Shown here one piece after another: positions 44,193 to 53,972 of a stretch of DNA of 64,000 nt. Within the stretch, counting starts at the first letter, position 1, and every line of letters starts with the position of its first letter. The DNA comes from Pomphorhynchus laevis (taxonomy: Eukaryota; Acanthocephala; Palaeacanthocephala; Echinorhynchida; Pomphorhynchidae): NCBI GenBank assembly GCA_012934845.2, contig WNNJ02001396.1, positions 1 to 64,000 of the forward strand, given 5' to 3'. A program made the position numbers and the translations under genes. The notes beneath the pieces are model-generated. The model did no database searches. It was not told the DNA's origin and saw only the letters and a list, made by a program, of their open reading frames with translations.

Positions 44193-45383
44193 TTACAATG
44201 TATGAAAAACAAAATCATTTTGGATATTCAAATTTGGTTCGAGGATCTTTATAGCAACAGCTTCCATAACTAATCGGCGTTTTAAGTTAGGCTCGGAAAT
44301 CAAAACTGACACATTGTCAAAGTCGATGTCATGCCCAGTTTGATGAGCATGGTCTGCTAATGCCGACTGCGCTGATGTTGTGAGTGCCTTCTTATGTTCT
44401 TTTAATCTAGTTTTTAGAGTACGTCCAGTTTGTCCAATGTATATGCTTATACAATCCCTACACTCAACCTTGTACACTACACCCATCTTATGAAAATAAG
44501 TTCTTCTTGGTTTGGTGACCAGTGCATCAAGATGATATGTACATCGGGTACCATAAAACATTTTTAATGGTAATCCTGACTGGAAAACGAATCTCTTTAT
44601 TTTATTAAGAATATCCTCACTTAAACTACCCATTGCGGGAATACAAAAGCAGTGTTTCAATTTTTGAGGACCAATTAAGTTGGATTGCGCGGAAGTGTGA
44701 ATGCGTTCTTTTGTTTTCTTAATTATTCTATGTAAGATATCTATCGGGTAGCCTAGAGATGTAAATATTCTCAAAACTTTGCTTAATTCGGCGTTTAGAT
44801 AAATTTCTTTGTTACAAATTCGATACGCTCTTAAACAGAAGCCACGAAACACACCTAGTTTTGTTGATGCCGAATGACTGCTGTCCCAAGGAATATACAA
44901 GCTAGTTTCTGTAGCTTTTCTGAATACTTTAGTGACGGAGACATCAGTGGTCAAAACTTCGCAATCTAGGAATGATAAAAACTCGTTAGAAGGCCAGGTA
45001 ATTGTCACTTCTATTCGAGGATTCAATGAATTGAAAATTCTAACAAAATCATCTGCTTTATCACGACTTTCTGGCCAAATAACAAATATATCATCGATGT
45101 AACGATAAAATGCGATAGGTCGTATATCACAACGGCTTATAGCCTCTTCCTCTAACTTTTGCATGTACAGGTCAGCCAAGGCGGGGCCGATTGGTGATCC
45201 CATAGCTACACCAAAAAGTTGTTTATATATAATGCTATCAAAGGAAAAGTTCGTTGTACATGCTAACTGGAATAATCTCCTACATTTAACCAAATGTTCA
45301 CTATCTGTCCAAGGGGATCCGAGTTTTGATATCGCAAAGTCGACAGCATCATCTACTGACACATTAGTAAATAGTGATTTCAC
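44193..45383 (-). CDS. Penelope RT/GIY-YIG protein, 5'-truncated open frame
   Basis: This is an open frame of 396 codons. It has KSLFTNVSVDDAV (first catalytic-motif region), FGVAMGSPIGPALADLYM, AFYRYIDDIFVIWPES (catalytic YIDD), FLSFLDCEV, a thumb domain ending GSLSEDILNKIKRFVF, FYGTRCTYHLDALV, and then the nuclease GVVYKVECRDCISIYIGQTG with R of GRTLKTRLKEHKK and the closing EAVAIKILEPNLNIQ. All GIY-YIG landmarks (VYKV, YIGQT, R, E, N) are present. The preceding fingers part (45364-45642) is in another frame, so no full-length protein results. A young copy by its intact long frame. Confidence 0.85.
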   Translation of the reverse strand: MKSLFTNVSVDDAVDFAISKLGSPWTDSEHLVKCRRLFQLACTTNFSFDSIIYKQLFGVAMGSPIGPALADLYMQKLEEEAISRCDIRPIAFYRYIDDIFVIWPESRDKADDFVRIFNSLNPRIEVTITWPSNEFLSFLDCEVLTTDVSVTKVFRKATETSLYIPWDSSHSASTKLGVFRGFCLRAYRICNKEIYLNAELSKVLRIFTSLGYPIDILHRIIKKTKERIHTSAQSNLIGPQKLKHCFCIPAMGSLSEDILNKIKRFVFQSGLPLKMFYGTRCTYHLDALVTKPRRTYFHKMGVVYKVECRDCISIYIGQTGRTLKTRLKEHKKALTTSAQSALADHAHQTGHDIDFDNVSVLISEPNLKRRLVMEAVAIKILEPNLNIQNDFVFHTL

Positions 45384-45642
45384 ATCTAGTGAAAATTACA
45401 TACGTTATCTGATTTAAGTCTAGTGCTCTCAATTTGTTAACAAAATCAGTAGTATTTAGCACTTTCGTAGGAATTGACATCACAATAGGTTTTAGCAAAC
45501 TTGACAAGAACTTACCTACACCATAGTTAAATGCACATTTCATTGACACAATAGGACGTAAGGGACAGTCTAGCTTATGGATTTTGTGCAAACCGTACAT
45601 GTAAGGTAAAAGAGGATCGTATGGAAACATTTGGAGATACAT
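45364..45642 (-). pseudogene. P1 RT fingers, out of frame with the rest
   Basis: PYMYGLHKIHKLDCPLRPIV is the characteristic PLE fingers motif (HKxxxPLRPIV), followed by LLKPIVMSIPTKVLNTTDFV. It connects to the 44193-45383 frame by a single shift near 45375. Confidence 0.8.
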
Positions 45643-46681
45643 CGCATTTTATCGTTACATCGATGATATATTTGTTATTTGGCCAGAAAGTCGTGATAAA
45701 GCAGATGATTTTGTTAGAATTTTCAATTCATTGAATCCTCGAATAGAAGTGACAATTACCTGGCCTTCTAACGAGTTTTTACCATTCCTAGATTGCGAAG
45801 TTTTGACCACTGATGTCTCCGTCACTAAAGTATTCAGAAAAGCTACAGAAACTAGCTTGTATATTCCTTGGGACAGCAGTCATTCGGCATCAACAAAACT
45901 AGGTGTGTTTCGTGGCTTCTGTTTAAGAGCGTATCGAATTTGTAACAAAGAAATTTATCTAAACGCCGAATTAAGCAAAGTTTTGAGAATATTTACATCT
46001 CTAGGCTACCCGATAGATATCTTACATAGAATAATTAAGAAAACAAAAGAACGCATTCACACTTCCGCGCAATCCAACTTAATTGGTCCTCAAAAATTGA
46101 AACACTGCTTTTATATTCCCGCAATGGGTAGTTTAAGTGAGGATATTCTTAATAAAATAAAGAGATTCGTTTTCCAGTCAGGATTACCATTAAAAATGTT
46201 TTATGGTACCCGATGTACATATCATCTTGATGCACTAGTCACCAAACCAAGAAGAACTTATTTTGATAAGATGGGTGTAGTGTACAAGGTTGGGTGTAGG
46301 GATTGTATAAGCATATACATTGGACAAACTGGACGTACTCTAAAAAACTAGATTAAAAGAACATAAGAAGGCACTCACAACATCAGCGCAGTCGGCATTA
46401 GCAGACCATGCTCATCAAACTGGGCATGACATCGACTTTGACAATGTGTCAGTTTTGATTTCCGAGCCTAACTTAAAACGCCGATTAGTTATGGAGGCTG
46501 TTGCTATAAAGATCCTCGAACCAAATTTGAATATCCAAAATGATTTTGTTTTTCATACATTGTAACTTAACTTGTTTTATTGTTTCAGATACTTCTTGAT
46601 AATGTCCGCGGTTAGCGAACGAAATATCGAAGAAATATTCAATTTCTTTTTTTCTGGGAATGGCATTTAGATACAAAAATA
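45641..46681 (+). mobile_element. Penelope element P2 (plus), 5'-truncated inverted partner of P1
   Basis: It begins abruptly at FYRYIDDIFVIWPES and runs to the same 3' end as P1. Arms of about 1040 bp (44076-45116 and 45641-46681) are very nearly identical; changes noticed include FCIP/FYIP, FHKMG/FDKMG, VECRD/VGCRD and a one-base insertion at about 46348 that closes the frame after GRTLK. Inverted, 5'-truncated partner copies are typical of Penelope insertions. Confidence 0.88.
45731..46565 (+). pseudogene. P2 RT end and GIY-YIG nuclease, frameshifted
   Basis: Open from NPRIEVTITWPSNEFLPFLD to YIGQTGRTLKN at 46351, then shifted by one base, continuing RLKEHKKALTTSAQ to the normal end FVFHTL at about 46565. 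The frame also extends upstream to about 45645 without its own start. Confidence 0.8.
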
Positions 46682-46689
46682 ATTATTCC

Positions 46690-47335
46690 CCCCAGAATGT
46701 CTCATTCCGTTTCAAATTATTATTATTTATTATTTAGCTTATTATTTAACTTTTTTAAATTTTTTTTATTTTAACTTTAAAATTAAATAAAAATTATACA
46801 AAAATTCGGTTTTGAATATGTTCAAGAAAGATTCAAAAATACATTAGATAAATTATCTAAAGCATTAATTGCATTTTGAAATTTAATATTTTATACAAAA
46901 ATACCGATTTTTCAATAAAATTGCTCTTCTAATAAACGTTATATTATTATTCAAATAACTATCTGTAAAAAATGTGATTTTTACGAATATTCCAAAAAAA
47001 GGAAATTTTTAAAAACCTATCTGATTGATCTCCTAATCGACCATTAACAATTTAAAGATAATAATATCACAAAGTAATTAATGCATGTATTTAATTTAAA
47101 ATTCTTATGAAATAATATGAAAAGTATATCTAAAATGAACAAATATGCTTTGCATTTCAATAAATCTTCTAAATTAACATCTTGCATATTTTATGATTTC
47201 AAAGATATATGCTGGAGCACTGCAGTAATTAACTTATACTGAAGTGATTATATTTTTAAATTTACAAGAAATATATTTATGCGGTAAAAGTTCTTGCATG
47301 AATGAAAAAGTTACCAAAATTTATAATTAGGTTTA
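46690..47335. other. AT-rich, no gene seen
   Basis: No supportable frame. A weak TTTACAAGAAATATATTTATGC-like match to the Naiad C-terminal region at about 47258 may be a tiny PLE remnant. Confidence 0.4.
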
Positions 47336-47338
47336 ATG

Positions 47339-47569
47339 TTTTATTAGAATATGCAATGACAAATTTTTCGAGGCTCACTTTGATGATTTAATATAAACTT
47401 ATGTTTTATTTCAATAACTAAAAGATTTGTTAAATTTTTTAAAATTTGTTAAAAAATTTTATAATTTTAAATTTTAACAAATTTTTTAGTTATTGAAATA
47501 AAACATAAGTTTATATTAAATCATCAAAGTGAGCCTCGAAAAATTTGTCATTGCATATTCTAATAAAAT
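47339..47569. repeat. Long palindrome, about 97-bp arms
   Basis: TTTTATTAGAATATGCAATG... (47339 on) is mirrored from 47569 backwards with one or two differences near the centre; the spacer is about 35 bp of A/T (47435-47470). No coding content. Confidence 0.9.
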
Positions 47570-48610
47570 AGAATATGCAATACGTTATTAAATGTATAAA
47601 TATTTAATGTTTAGTAGATTTTTATAAATTTTAAAATTTATAATTTTTTCGCATTACACGTATTGTTTATTTATAATAAAATTGATGGGATTTACTTCAT
47701 TTTAACAACAGATCGAATTGATGTAATATTACAATGGCTGTCTAAGTAATCTCTCTGCAGCTAACAAATATCTACAAATTCCACTCTTACAAATTCAAAT
47801 TTTACGTATCGAACCAACAGTTAAAATCTATGACATCAACGATTTTAATTGGATTTGATCTTGAGTTAAGTAAATGGAAGAATTCATAAGATAAAAATTG
47901 TGCTACTCTGTTATCTAATTTATTGGATATTTTACCGGAATTATTGCATTCATTACTGACAATGAATTATGTATTCTAAAAATAGTTCTAAAACATTTAA
48001 TTTGAAAAGATTAATATGCTTAATTCGTGGTAATGTACATACAGCATCCTTTCAAAAATAGGTTGGATAATCATGCAATTACTTCAACTATTTATAAGAA
48101 TGAATCAATTGAATTACTGACCTTAATTTAGGTTTACCATTAAAATCATCACATTGCTTTTAATGACATTCTATGATAATTCTGTAGTATATCATGAATT
48201 TACATAATTTAGTGATATCATAACGAATAATTACAATTTTCATAACCAAATATTGATTGCATATATTTTTCGAATAGCAGAAAACTTGTTCAATTAAGTT
48301 TACAAAAAGACAATTTCTCATTATCAATATGTAGTGCTGTCTCAATTTCTACAAATTCAAATTTTACGGATAGGTATATATCAAATGTTGTTAAAATATA
48401 TCCGTCTTTTAAAACACAGTTGAATTGAATTGTGATATTGATAAAACATTTAAAATGTTTTTACTTTTAACCAGTAGTCTTTGTATGCTATACTATTCGA
48501 ATAATGAATAGATGTTTTAATTTAATTACAATTTTATTTAGGCTTTTAAAAATAAAATAATTTGAATTAGCATTTTGGAATTTAAAATTTAATAATATGT
48601 CATAATATCA
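47570..48610. other. AT-rich, no gene seen
   Basis: Only short frames without motifs. Similar CAAATTCAAATTTTACG motifs recur at 47789 and 48353. Confidence 0.45.
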
Positions 48611-48614
48611 TTTA

Positions 48615-48810
48615 TTGTTGTATCGATCACTCATTATAGACATGCGAAATAAAGTTTGAATCGTTTTTATTGGAGCTTTCGACCAAACGGTCCTTGTCAA
48701 CAGATAAAAAAATTTTTTTATCTGTTGACAAGGACCGTTTGGTCGAAAGCTCCAATAAAAACGATTCAAACTTTATTTCGCAAGTCTATAATGAGTGATC
48801 GATACAACAA
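48615..48810. repeat. 196-bp near-perfect palindrome without spacer
   Basis: Arms meet at CAGATAAAAAAA|TTTTTTTATCTG (centre between 48712 and 48713). The outer ends are TTGTTGTATCGATCACTC and its complement. I find one mismatch (AGACATGCG versus AGACTTGCG). Confidence 0.95.
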
Positions 48811-48835
48811 TCTAATCAAAGACTTGCACGCAACT

Positions 48836-49052
48836 ATGTCTAATATCATTTATTATGACATTTATTATTATCATTGATTATCATTGATTAATAATATAAT
48901 TTCGCAGGACTACCAAATTATATATTAATAATACATTTAATTATTATGTCTAATATCATTTATTATGACATTTATTATTATCATTGATTATCATTGATTA
49001 ATAATATAATTTCGCAGGACTACCAAATTATATATTAATAATACATTTAATT
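48836..49052. repeat. 110-bp tandem duplication
   Basis: TATGTCTAATATCATTTATT... through ...AATACATTTAATT occurs twice in direct contact, almost without difference, right after the palindrome. Confidence 0.9.
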
Positions 49053-49199
49053 TTTAAATAAAAAATAATTAGTTAAGATTTTATATAATAGAAGATATTT
49101 ATATTTTTATATATATTTATATTTAAATTTAAATTTATATTTATATTTATATAAAAATATTTATATTTTTTCTACTTTTAGTAGAAATAAAAGTAGTCT

Positions 49200-49975
49200 T
49201 TTATTTACTCTATCCATAAAAATTTTTCACTTTTTTTAAATTTGTTTTTATAATATTTTCTTGATTTATATATTTTACTATTTTCTGCTTGATTTAATTT
49301 TTATAGTAACCTAGTTTAAAATATGTATATATTTAATTATTTTAATGATTTTGAAGAAAGCCAATATCATTACATATTGTTGAAATTCGTAAAAAATTTT
49401 TATTTAATGTATTATATTTTATATTATTTTTAATTTATTTAATTATATGAATATGCATGAATGCTTATGTAAAAAAATGTTTCTTGTAAATTTAAATATG
49501 TCATCTTTACGATATAAATTAATAGTAGTTTTAGTTAATGTTAATTTAATGTTCATATCTAGATATATACCTTCTTTATCATCAATATAGGACTTATTAA
49601 GAATGAGGCTACCCGGATAAATTTGTTCGCTCATTGAATAAAAATTGTTAGAGTTTAATACACATATATCATCAATATATCAAAACATATATTTCATATC
49701 TTTATATAATTTAGATTTGCTTATACACAGTTATGGATAAATCCATATTCTATAAAGCTTAAAAATAAGTCAGCTAGAATTGGGATACTATTACGTCTCA
49801 TTGTAGCACCTTTTATGTCTTAAAAGGTGCTACACATATAGCACCTTTTATAGCACCTTTTGATGATACATGGTTAATACACATATATCATCAATATATC
49901 GAAACATACAATTCATATCTTTATATAATTAAATTTTGTTATTTAATGCATTATATTTTATATTATATGGAATAA
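49200..49975 (-). mobile_element. Naiad-like PLE fragments N8 (minus)
   Basis: The minus strand gives SEQIYPGSLILNKSYIDDKE, FTRNIFLHKHSCI and the GFLQN-like C-terminus, with a decayed YIDD region near 49660-49690. A further small piece of the same region (ATATATCATCAATATATCGA, then ...TTATATAATT) lies at 49875-49975. A short inverted repeat TAGCACCTTTTA/TAAAAGGTGCTA is at 49804-49860. Confidence 0.65.
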
Positions 49976-50579
49976 TATAATATTAAAGTTGAATATTCCG
50001 CCATACACTAATGTATCATAGATAACTTTGATTTAATAATCAATTCAATGAATGATTGTAGTTGAAAAATAATGATAATTATTAATAAAAATATAAATTT
50101 TATAATTATGTAAATAATTAAATAAACAATTAGCATCAATAATTATACTAATCAGGTAAACTTTAAATACAAAGTAAATTTACCAGTAAACAAATGATCA
50201 ATTTCAAATTTATGCTTTCAGTGTAATTCGTTAACAGATTTTTTGTCTTGCTTAGTTTTTATTCTAATGTGAATGCAAATCAACACTACTTTTTATTTTT
50301 ATCTCTTATCGCCATCGCAATCAACACTCTGTCATTTTGTAATTGAACGCTTGATCATACACCGAATTAATAAAAAAAATAATACACAAAACATTATCTG
50401 TAAATAATTCTTACTTTATAATTTAAATTCTTGAATTATTTATGGAGGTTATTAAGCGTTAGCTATTGATTATACAATATTGAGTGATCAAAATAATAAT
50501 TTCATATTTCATTTTATGATTATTAATAGATAAATATATATCTTAACAATCTTTTAAGCCAGAAGCGGAATAATGACGA

Positions 50580-50640
50580 TAACAGTATTTGATACAGTTT
50601 CGTCGTCAAAATGACTCATTAATGCCAGATCCCTCCCACT
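50580..50640 (-). ncRNA. Hammerhead-like ribozyme, unit 1 (degenerate)
   Basis: On the minus strand TTAATGA (from 50622), GTCATTTTGACGAC, GAAA (50601-50598), then a stem-III-like CTGTATCAAATACTG. C3 and G5 of the core are changed, so it is probably inactive. Confidence 0.45.
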
Positions 50641-50764
50641 GCTGGATGCAGATGAGGACTAACAGACGGCAAGAAACAAATCATGTAATGTTACTAGATG
50701 TTTTCTAGCACATCATACACATGATTCGTTTTTTGTCGTCTGCTAGTCCTCCAATGCATTCAAC

Positions 50765-50845
50765 AGTGGGAGAGATCTGGCACTGATGAGTCAAAGTGAT
50801 GACGAAACGGTATTAAATACTGTTATCGTCGTTCTTCCGCGTCTG
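50765..50845 (+). ncRNA. Hammerhead ribozyme candidate, unit 2
   Basis: CTGATGA (50783-50789) is perfect. Stem II is GTCA/TGAC around AAGTGA, GAAA is at 50804-50807, and stem III is ACGGTATT/AATACTGT with a G-T pair. The base after the stem-III U is T, so the cleavage triplet would be GUU. Stem I is weak beside the core; a GGGAGA/TCTTCC pairing is possible further out. Confidence 0.6.
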
Positions 50846-51084
50846 GCTTAAATGATTGTTAAAATAATTCACGCGGAATTGTATCACTCTCGTTTTGAAA
50901 TATTCGTAAAAGAAGTTAGCCGATATAAAAGATACCAGCGCTGGCTTTTGCCAGTGCTTTTGCTAATGATCTTATTTGGTGAAACCGTAGTGCTGGTTCC
51001 GCACTCTTTGATGTTACTAGAGGTTTTCTATTACAGCATACACATGATTCATTTTTTTGCCGTCTGTTAGCCCTCCTCCTCATC

Positions 51085-51165
51085 CATCAGTAGAACGGTT
51101 TTGGCACTGATGAGTCATTGTGATGACGAAACGGTATCAAATACTGTTATCGTCGTTCTTCCGCG
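51085..51165 (+). ncRNA. Hammerhead ribozyme candidate, unit 3
   Basis: CTGATGA (51107-51113), stem II GTCAT-TGTG-ATGAC (five perfect pairs), GAAA (51128-51131), stem III ACGGTAT-CAA-ATACTGT, then TATCGTCGTTCTTCC. AGAACG upstream can pair with CGTTCT downstream as distal stem I. The loop change relative to unit 2 with improved stem II suggests the fold is maintained. Confidence 0.65.
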
Positions 51166-51643
51166 TCTGGCTTAAAAGATTGTTAAAATAATTCACGCGG
51201 AATGGTATCACTTACGTTTTGAGATATTCATAAATATATATGCGTTGTATACATATTTAATACGTTAAGTATATATAGTATTCGGTGAGTTTCGAAACGT
51301 CGCCCAGGATCACCCATAATGATTCAATTTTATAATTTTACGTAATATTTTGAACTGGTGGAAGAAAGTAAGCAATTCTTATTCAACGTTTTGCTTATCG
51401 CTAAACTTTATATATATACATATATAGGGACATTGTTAAGTGTACAAATATGTAAAATATAATTTGATTTTACACATTCCCTGGGACACCGAATGCTGTA
51501 CTCATAAATAAATCACTATGTGTTCCCCACTAGGTATGCATAAAGGTCAGGTAGCATTTTATATATCTTCATCATACCAAGCAATAGAACCAAATTATTT
51601 TCGCAATATTCAAAGTCGCTACTTATGCCCAGTCATCATATGT

Positions 51644-51715
51644 GTGACGAAATCTTTAACAACGGCAGACGCGTTTCGCTCTAACGGAGCTCACCAGTAA
51701 CGTGATTTCAATAAG
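51644..51715 (-). ncRNA. Type I hammerhead ribozyme, PLE-type, minus strand
   Basis: On the minus strand: CTGGTGA (51697-51691), stem II GCTC-CGTTA-GAGC (51690-51678), GAAA (51677-51674), a minimal stem III in ACGCGT, C as the cleavage base (GUC), and a stem I made of ACGTTA with TGCCGT plus AAATC with GATTT, with a 7-base one-sided internal loop. The short GAAACGCGUC segment is the pattern known from hammerheads in Penelope-like terminal repeats. One core change (A6 to G) may reduce or abolish cleavage. No PLE coding region is recognisable beside it. Confidence 0.75.
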
Positions 51716-51719
51716 CATC

Positions 51720-53750
51720 CGTAGGCACCTTAGCACACGCTTAAACAGTGTTTAAAGCTCGAAAAACAGAACTACCCTTAATCTGAATCATCGGATGGAA
51801 TTTAGCATAAGCTCTGTGTATGCTAAACAACATATGTTATTTATAACAATATATGTCATTTATTAATACGAACGATTGCCTCGAATTAGTATTTGTGATT
51901 CATTAAACTATCGTTTTAACATTTTCATATTATAGCTTACAAATTATAATAATTACTATAAATTATATATGATTGGCAATACACAATGTAAAACAATTGT
52001 TATGTAAATAACACAATTAATAGATGATATTGATAATTGTTAAATTCAAAATGTTAATTATTAAATTATTGATTGATAATTTCTAAATTCAAAATGTTCT
52101 CTTGCCTGTTCTCGATGTGGTGCCTTAACTATATAAATTTTGATGATCTAATTTGGCAATATGAGGTATATGTAGTCAACATATAACTCAATCAAGTGCT
52201 AGCAGGTTTGCATAATGTAAAATAGTTTAAGTATATGCTTTCGAATTGCGTTAAATTATGCTTGTCAATTTAATGTACTTTAGCCTCTAGTCAATATTTA
52301 TTTTAACTAAAATCGAATGCACATATATACCTTCTATAATAGTATGTTGATGTTTCACTTATATTCAATCTTTCAGATTCGAGTCCGTCCTAATCGGAGT
52401 ATTATAATAGCTATTGACTTTCCACATTTAGAGTCTATTCTAAGATACGAACTTACATTAACAATTGTTGTCAATAATAACACGCTAATATGTTGTTTTT
52501 CCTCCTAATACGAAATTATTAATAGTATTGGTAAACCTAAAGAATACTCTAAACAACTTAGAAGATGCTCTAATTATGATGGCAGACAACTTACTCTTCG
52601 CTCTAACTAACCGTACGTCACCTGAATTCCAGACATTATGTAATTTTATATATAATTTCATATTGAAACTAAATTGGAAATTTTCAAAAACTTTAAAACC
52701 GTGATACTGCTGACATTGCCGTATACCTTGCCATCCATTTTGAATTAATTATCAGTGTCCAATTTCAGACAGTTCGATCGATGTAATCGTTTATTTATAA
52801 AGCACGTATCTTGTAAGGTGCAGACTATACTACTTAAGCGAACCTGAAGTCCAACGGACGAGGAACTGTGTAAATTAATTTGGAGAAACATTAAGTTGCA
52901 CAAATAACTAATCTCAATTCAAAGATATAATTAAATCTAGTCTAGGTAGAGTTACAGAAAAAGGATGTCAACATTCTTCATCACCCTCTCGTTTTGAGGG
53001 GATTACTTCCTCAATAATAACAAATATATAACCAAATTTCCTGGTAATAACGAATAATAATTACTAAATTATTTTATTAATAATTAAAAATTCTTATTTT
53101 ATCCTTAAATATTAAAACTAATTTTTATTTTTTAATAGAAATAAAAAAATTATTATTATTTTGTTAATCATTTTATATTATTTTATTTATAATTACTTAT
53201 TATTATATTTGTAAACACTATATTTTGTGGGCGTAATATTTTATAATTGATATCATGCTAAATTTTGCATGAATTTGAAAAGTAATCGTCACAAGTATAT
53301 AAAATTAATATTTTTAAGTAATTATTATTTACTTAAAAGTTAAAGTATTGATTTACGAAATATTTACAAATATTGATTAATAAATAAGTATTTGTTGATT
53401 TATAAATGGATTTTATTAGTATTGACAACGTTGTCCGGGATCTATAAATTTTAATATTTATATTAAATATTAATATTTAATATTTTCTTCAAATAAACAT
53501 TAATGTAATTTTGATCTGTTATTGCTTTTGTATGCAAGCATAGGGAAAATACTGCTGTAACGATGAAGTTAAATTAAGTTAAAGCTAAAATAAAGTCAAT
53601 TAAAGATAAATTTAAAATTTATTGATTGGTTAATTGTAAAGTCAAACATCACTGTTACACAAACTTCCAATTTCTTATAAGTATATTTATATTTCTTATA
53701 ACATATTATATTTGTAATATTATGAATATAATATTATATTTATAATACTC
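51720..53750. other. AT-rich intergenic, no gene seen
   Basis: No supportable frame; 52950-53050 has a mildly less A/T-rich stretch (CATCACCCTCTCGTTTTGAG) without motif. Confidence 0.5.
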
Positions 53751-53779
53751 GTGCCGTCTGCCGGTCCTATTCTGTATCC

Positions 53780-53850
53780 AGTAGTGGGAGGTACCCAGTA
53801 TTGATGAGTCAAAACAATGACGAAACGGTACTAGTTATCGTTGAGTCGTT
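53780..53850 (+). ncRNA. Hammerhead-like core at the 5' edge of LINE-F
   Basis: TTGATGA (53801-53807), stem II GTC/GAC with GTCAAAACAATGAC, GAAA (53822-53825), then CGGTACTAGTTATCGTT. The stretch GCCGTCTGCCGGTCCTATTC to CGAAACGGTA is homologous to units 2 and 3 at 50.7-51.2 kb. C3 of the core is T. Confidence 0.5.
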
Positions 53851-53972
53851 TCCTTCATGGCTGCCAACTGAGAGACTCCTAAACAGTTCAAATAGTTTTG
53901 CTTTACTATTTGAGCTATTTTACAATCTTTATACAAAATGAAAAGCAGAGTATGGATTTATAAATAAAGATT

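Larger units (their letters stand above)
44076..45645 (-). mobile_element. Penelope element P1 (minus): RT with C-terminal GIY-YIG
   Basis: Read on the minus strand from 45645 to 44076: RT fingers, palm, thumb, then a GIY-YIG nuclease and a short 3' UTR ending GGCATTTAGATACAAAAAT. Its first 525 bp (45117-45640) are single-copy; from 45116 leftwards it is mirrored by P2. Missing: everything upstream of PYMYGLHKIHK. One frameshift near 45375. Confidence 0.88.
50540..51240. repeat. Foldback plus tandem cluster with hammerhead cores (retrozyme-like)
   Basis: Unit 1 (minus, about 50545-50690) and unit 2 (plus, about 50700-50850) form an imperfect palindrome with ends AACAATCTTTTAAGCCAGAA and TCTGGCTTAAATGATTGTT. 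Unit 3 (plus, about 51005-51190) repeats unit 2 in direct orientation; both are followed by TAAAATAATTCACGCGGAAT. The hammerhead cores of units 2 and 3 are 324 bp apart. No protein-coding content. The arrangement minus, plus, plus is the same as in the 42.7-kb cluster. Confidence 0.85.

Noticed and set aside
49804-49860. TAGCACCTTTTA inverted repeat as a transposon terminus
   Set aside because: It lies within a decayed PLE fragment and has no second end or target duplication.
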